Below are positions 61,013 through 64,000 of a stretch of DNA of 64,000 nucleotides, in pieces; positions within the stretch are counted from its first letter, which is position 1, and each line of letters opens with the position of its first letter. The notes under the pieces are model-generated. The model saw nothing but the letters and a program-made list of their open reading frames with translations, was not told the origin of the DNA and ran no database searches. Both the position numbers and the translations under genes were made by a program. Origin of the DNA: UBA5189 sp040389445 (lineage in GTDB: Bacteria > Chloroflexota > Limnocylindria > Limnocylindrales > CSP1-4); NCBI GenBank assembly GCA_040389445.1, contig JAZJZX010000013.1, positions 186,001 to 250,000 on the forward strand. Reading direction: 5' to 3'.

Positions 61013-62972
61013 GGTTCCTGACCTTCCGGGCCTCGCTCTTGATGAATTCCTTGCGTGGAGCGACCTTCTCGCCCATCAACATCGTGAAGATCTGGTCCGC
61101 CTCCGCCGCGTCCTCGATCTCCGCCCGCAACAGAACGCGGGTATCGGGATTCATCGTTGTCTCCCAGAGCTGATCGGCGTTCATCTCGCCAAGGCCCTTG
61201 AACCGCTGCACGCTGATGTTCTTGACGTTGAATTCCTTGACGAATCGGTCGCGCTCGCGCTCGGACTGGGCGTATTTCGTGACCTTTCCGGTTGACACCC
61301 GGTAGAGCGGCGGCTGGGCGATGTAGAGGTAGCCTGCCTCGATGATCTGGGGCATGAATCGGAAGAACAGGGTCAGCAGGAGCGTCCGGATGTGGGCGCC
61401 GTCGACATCGGCGTCGGTCATGATGATGACCCGGTGGTATCGGAGCTTGGCGAGATCGAAGCTGTCGCCGATCCCTTCGATTCCGGCGCCCAGGGCAATG
61501 ATCAGGGGACGGACGTTTTCGCTCGCCACGATCTTGTCGAGACGCGCCTTCTCGACGTTCAACACCTTGCCACGCAGCGGCAGGATGGCCTGGAACCGCC
61601 GATCGCGTCCCTGCTTGGCCGAACCGCCGGCGGAATCGCCCTCGACGATGAAGAGCTCGCTCCTTGCCGGGTCGCGCTCCTGGCAATCGGCCAGCTTTCC
61701 GGGCAGCGAGAGCCCGTCCAGGACGCCCTTCCGAATCACCAGGTCGCGAGCCTTGCGCGCCGCCTCGCGGGCGCGCGCTGCCGTCAGGCACTTCTCGATG
61801 ATCCTTCGGCCGTCGCCCGGGTTTTCCTCGAGGTACTGGGTGAGGCTTTCGCCGACCGCCGTCTGGACCTGACCCTTGACCTCGGCGTTGCCGAGCTTGG
61901 CCTTGGTCTGCCCTTCAAACTGGGGATCGGTCAGCTTGACGCTGATGACCGCGGTGAGTCCCTCGCGGACGTCGTCGCCGGACAGGTTCCCGTCGGCTTC
62001 CTTCAGGACGCCGGCCTTGCGGGCCCAGTCGTTCAGTGAGCTCGTGAGGGCCGCGCGGAAGCCCGTGATGTGGGTGCCGCCGTCCACCGTGTTGATGTTG
62101 TTGGCGAACGCAAGCACGTTCTCGGTGTAGGTGTCGTTGTACTGGAGCGCGACCTCGACGGCGGTCGAACCCTCTCGCCGCTCGACGTAGATGGGACGGC
62201 TGTGGAGGGCCTCCTTGTTCCGGTTCAGGTGGCGCACAAAGGATTGGAGCCCGCCTTCGAAGTAGAACGATCGCTCGCGGTCGGCGCGCTCGTCGATGAG
62301 TGTGATCCACACCCCCTTCGTGAGGTAGGCGGATTCGCGCAGGCGCTGGGAGACCGTCTCAAACGAGTACTCAGTGGTCTCGAAGATCTCGGGATCAGCG
62401 TGAAAGATGGTCCTCGTGCCACGCCGATTACCCTGCGGCCCGACCTTGGTGACCGACCCGGTCGGCTTGCCGCGGACATATTCCTGGGCCCAGATGAAGC
62501 CATCCCGAGCCGTTTCCACCCGAAGGTGATCCGACAGCGCGTTGACCACGCTCACGCCGACGCCGTGCAGTCCGCCCGAGACCTTGTAACCGCCCCCGCC
62601 GAACTTGCCGCCCGCGTGCAGGACCGTGTGGACGACTTCCAAGGCATCCTTCCCGGTCGCGTGCTTGCCGACGGGGACGCCTCGGCCGTCGTCGACGACT
62701 TCGACCTTGCCGTCGGCCATGATCGTCACGCGGATCGTGGTGGCGTGACCGGCCATGGCCTCATCGATCGAGTTGTCGACCACCTCCCAGACCAGATGAT
62801 GGAGTCCGCGAACGTCGGTTGACCCGATGTACATGCCCGGCCGCCGTCGAACGGCTTCGAGACCTTCCAGCACCTGGATGCTCGCGGCCGTGTAATCCGA
62901 ACCCGTCGCCTTCTTGCGGCGAGTGGATCCCGCGGGCCTGGCGCCGTCCGATCCGACCGTGGACTCCGTCAC
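61002..62972 (-). CDS. gyrB: DNA gyrase subunit B
   Basis: The 656-residue protein has the GHKL ATPase start (EGLEAVRRRPGMYIGSTDVR) and ATP-lid region HAGGKFGGGGYKVSGGLHGV. The TOPRIM domain shows VEGDSAGGSAKQGRDR and IMTDADVDGAHIRTLLLTLF, and a C-terminal QRFKGLGEMNADQLWETTM. It lacks the insert found in proteobacterial GyrB. The GTG at 62972 overlaps the parB stop. Gyrase A and B are on the same strand here about 2 kb apart, separated by a thioesterase and an AlkD-like gene. Confidence 0.97.
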   Translation of the reverse strand: MTESTVGSDGARPAGSTRRKKATGSDYTAASIQVLEGLEAVRRRPGMYIGSTDVRGLHHLVWEVVDNSIDEAMAGHATTIRVTIMADGKVEVVDDGRGVPVGKHATGKDALEVVHTVLHAGGKFGGGGYKVSGGLHGVGVSVVNALSDHLRVETARDGFIWAQEYVRGKPTGSVTKVGPQGNRRGTRTIFHADPEIFETTEYSFETVSQRLRESAYLTKGVWITLIDERADRERSFYFEGGLQSFVRHLNRNKEALHSRPIYVERREGSTAVEVALQYNDTYTENVLAFANNINTVDGGTHITGFRAALTSSLNDWARKAGVLKEADGNLSGDDVREGLTAVISVKLTDPQFEGQTKAKLGNAEVKGQVQTAVGESLTQYLEENPGDGRRIIEKCLTAARAREAARKARDLVIRKGVLDGLSLPGKLADCQERDPARSELFIVEGDSAGGSAKQGRDRRFQAILPLRGKVLNVEKARLDKIVASENVRPLIIALGAGIEGIGDSFDLAKLRYHRVIIMTDADVDGAHIRTLLLTLFFRFMPQIIEAGYLYIAQPPLYRVSTGKVTKYAQSERERDRFVKEFNVKNISVQRFKGLGEMNADQLWETTMNPDTRVLLRAEIEDAAEADQIFTMLMGEKVAPRKEFIKSEARKVRNLDI

Positions 62973-63829
62973 GCAATTCCTCCCATCAGGCGCTCGTAGA
63001 GGCGCCCGAGCTCTTCCTCGGTGTAGTAGTCGATCACGATTCGTCCGCCCCGCCGCGAGCGCGCCAGCCGAACCTTGGTGCCGAGCGCGCGCCGCAGGTC
63101 CTCCTCTACGCGTTCGGCATCCGGGTCGCGGTTGGCCGCTGCCTGCCGCGGCACACGAGGCTCCCGAATGCGTCGGACGAACTCCTCCGTCTGGCGGACG
63201 GAGAGATCCTGGGCGATGACCGAGGCAACGACCGTCGGTTGCTGCTCGATCGCGAGGCCGCCGATCGCGCGACCGTGCCCTTCGGTGATCCTGCCGTCCG
63301 CGACGGCGGCCTGCACCGCGGCATGAAGGTCGAGGAGTCGGAGGGTGTTCGCGACCGTCGAGCGAGCCCGGCCGACACGCGTCGCCAGGGCGTCCTGCGA
63401 GAACCCGAACTCGTCGATCAACTGGCGATAGGCCCGAGCCGCTTCGAGCGGATCAAGATCCTCCCTTTGGAGGTTCTCTACGAGCGCGAGTTCGAGCTGT
63501 TCGCGATCGGCGAGCTGACGAACGACGGCCGGGATCCGTTCAAGCCCCGCGAGCCGGGCCGCTCGGACGCGGCGATCCCCGGCCACCAGCTGATACCCGT
63601 CCACGATCTCCGTGACGAGCACGGGCTGAATCACGCCGTGTTCCCGGATGCTCGCCGCCAGCGTCGTCAGCGCGGCATCGTCCATGCGACCACGCGGCTG
63701 CCGCGGGTTGGCGCGGATGCGATCCAGGGAAATTTCCGACGATCCGGAGACATGTGGTGCGCGCTGCGGGATGAGGGCCGCAAGGCCGCGTCCCAGTCCT
63801 GCGGGCCGATCAGAACGACCGCTCATCAC
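62969..63829 (-). CDS. parB: Chromosome partitioning protein ParB
   Basis: The 286-residue protein has the N-terminal GLGRGLAALIP, the ParB/Srx CTP-binding domain (NPRQPR; YQLVAGDRRVRAARLAG; LVENLQREDLDPLEAARAY), and a helix-turn-helix with QDALATRVGRARSTVANTLRLL (split). The CTP-switch box usually reads GERR; here it is GDRR. ParB clamps spread from parS sites and organise the origin region with ParA and SMC. A GTG (63829) or ATG (63826) start overlaps the parA stop. Confidence 0.95.
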   Translation of the reverse strand: MMSGRSDRPAGLGRGLAALIPQRAPHVSGSSEISLDRIRANPRQPRGRMDDAALTTLAASIREHGVIQPVLVTEIVDGYQLVAGDRRVRAARLAGLERIPAVVRQLADREQLELALVENLQREDLDPLEAARAYRQLIDEFGFSQDALATRVGRARSTVANTLRLLDLHAAVQAAVADGRITEGHGRAIGGLAIEQQPTVVASVIAQDLSVRQTEEFVRRIREPRVPRQAAANRDPDAERVEEDLRRALGTKVRLARSRRGGRIVIDYYTEEELGRLYERLMGGIA

Positions 63830-64000
63830 GCCACCAGGACCACGGCATCGGACCGGCGCGGCGTCCGCATCCGGAACTCCTCCGCGAGTGCCCGGTACGC
63901 GGCCGCACCACGAGACTCGGGCGCATAGAGGTGGATGGGCAAGCCGTGACTCGGGGCCTCGGACAACTTCACGTTGCGCGGGATGACGGTCGCATAGACC
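63826..64000 (-). CDS. parA: Chromosome partitioning ATPase ParA, C-terminal part (partial)
   Basis: The minus-strand frame entering from beyond the window reads TVIPRNVKLSEAPSHGLPIH, then LYAPESRGAAAYRALAEEF, and ends with VVLVA and TGA. This is the well-conserved C-terminal block of ParA/Soj ATPases, including the final helix. The stop lies over the parB start. The nucleotide-binding half is outside the window. Confidence 0.92.
   Translation of the reverse strand, partial: VYATVIPRNVKLSEAPSHGLPIHLYAPESRGAAAYRALAEEFRMRTPRRSDAVVLVA

Overview
The window is a very GC-rich, densely packed bacterial chromosome segment around the replication origin. No insertion sequences, CRISPR arrays or phage genes were seen. 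Core genes (nuo, dnaA/dnaN/recF, rpmH to jag, secA, prs, gyrA/gyrB, parAB, ftsEX, prfB, smpB, tmRNA) are intact and mostly joined by 1-4 base start/stop overlaps. GTG starts are common. The best guess is a Chloroflexota bacterium of the Limnocylindria type (soil or freshwater) or a deep-branching relative of Actinomycetota. This rests on codon/GC style, the inositol-lipid genes, the absence of outer-membrane genes and the sortase-like protein. It is inference, not a database result.

Layout. 1-5524: end of the complex I operon (nuoJ tail, nuoK, L, M, N). 5606-9101: a TlpA-like thioredoxin, a sortase-like protein lacking the usual cysteine, and an MFS exporter divergent from an ArsR-type repressor. 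9098-15054: a tightly overlapping cluster of CDP-alcohol phosphotransferase, inositol-3-phosphate synthase, two HtrB/PatA-like acyltransferases, a PHP hydrolase and a PimA-like glycosyltransferase, which reads as a pathway for an acylated, glycosylated phosphatidylinositol. 15051-24329: a membrane glycosylation block with a giant two-module GT-C protein carrying an inserted repeat domain, a polytopic membrane protein, a DUF2723 protein and a polyprenyl-phosphate sugar synthase of the DPM1 type.

24388-32056 (minus strand) is dnaA-dnaN-recF-dciA followed by a PP2C-like pseudophosphatase with an extracellular propeller-like domain and a DUF151 nuclease-like gene. The dnaA-dnaN spacer has three CTGTCCACA DnaA boxes and is the likely oriC. 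Divergent from dnaA, 32515-35633 holds rpmH-rnpA-yidD-yidC-jag behind a strong sigma-70-like promoter. 35785-40913 carries a VanW protein, a Fur-family regulator, a GlxA-type AraC regulator and a divergent FAD oxidoreductase.

40935-45760: tmRNA, then a three-gene operon (zinc ribbon, fused urease gamma-beta, urease-alpha homologue) without visible nickel-insertion genes, a proline-racemase-family enzyme and smpB with an unusual leader. 45818-51569: ctp protease, ftsE-ftsX, a GNAT enzyme, and prfB with its programmed +1 frameshift preceded by a coupled small cysteine-rich gene. 51753-64000: a YdcF protein, secA, a small membrane protein, prs, gyrA, an AlkD-like protein, a hot-dog thioesterase, gyrB, parB and the end of parA.

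The most interesting items are the giant GT-C fusion with the PI-mannoside-like cluster beside it, the accessory-free urease-like operon, the smpB leader with a full anti-Shine-Dalgarno complement, the cysteine-rich gene coupled to prfB, the missing canonical start of recF, and two enzyme-like proteins (sortase-like, PP2C-like) lacking catalytic residues.
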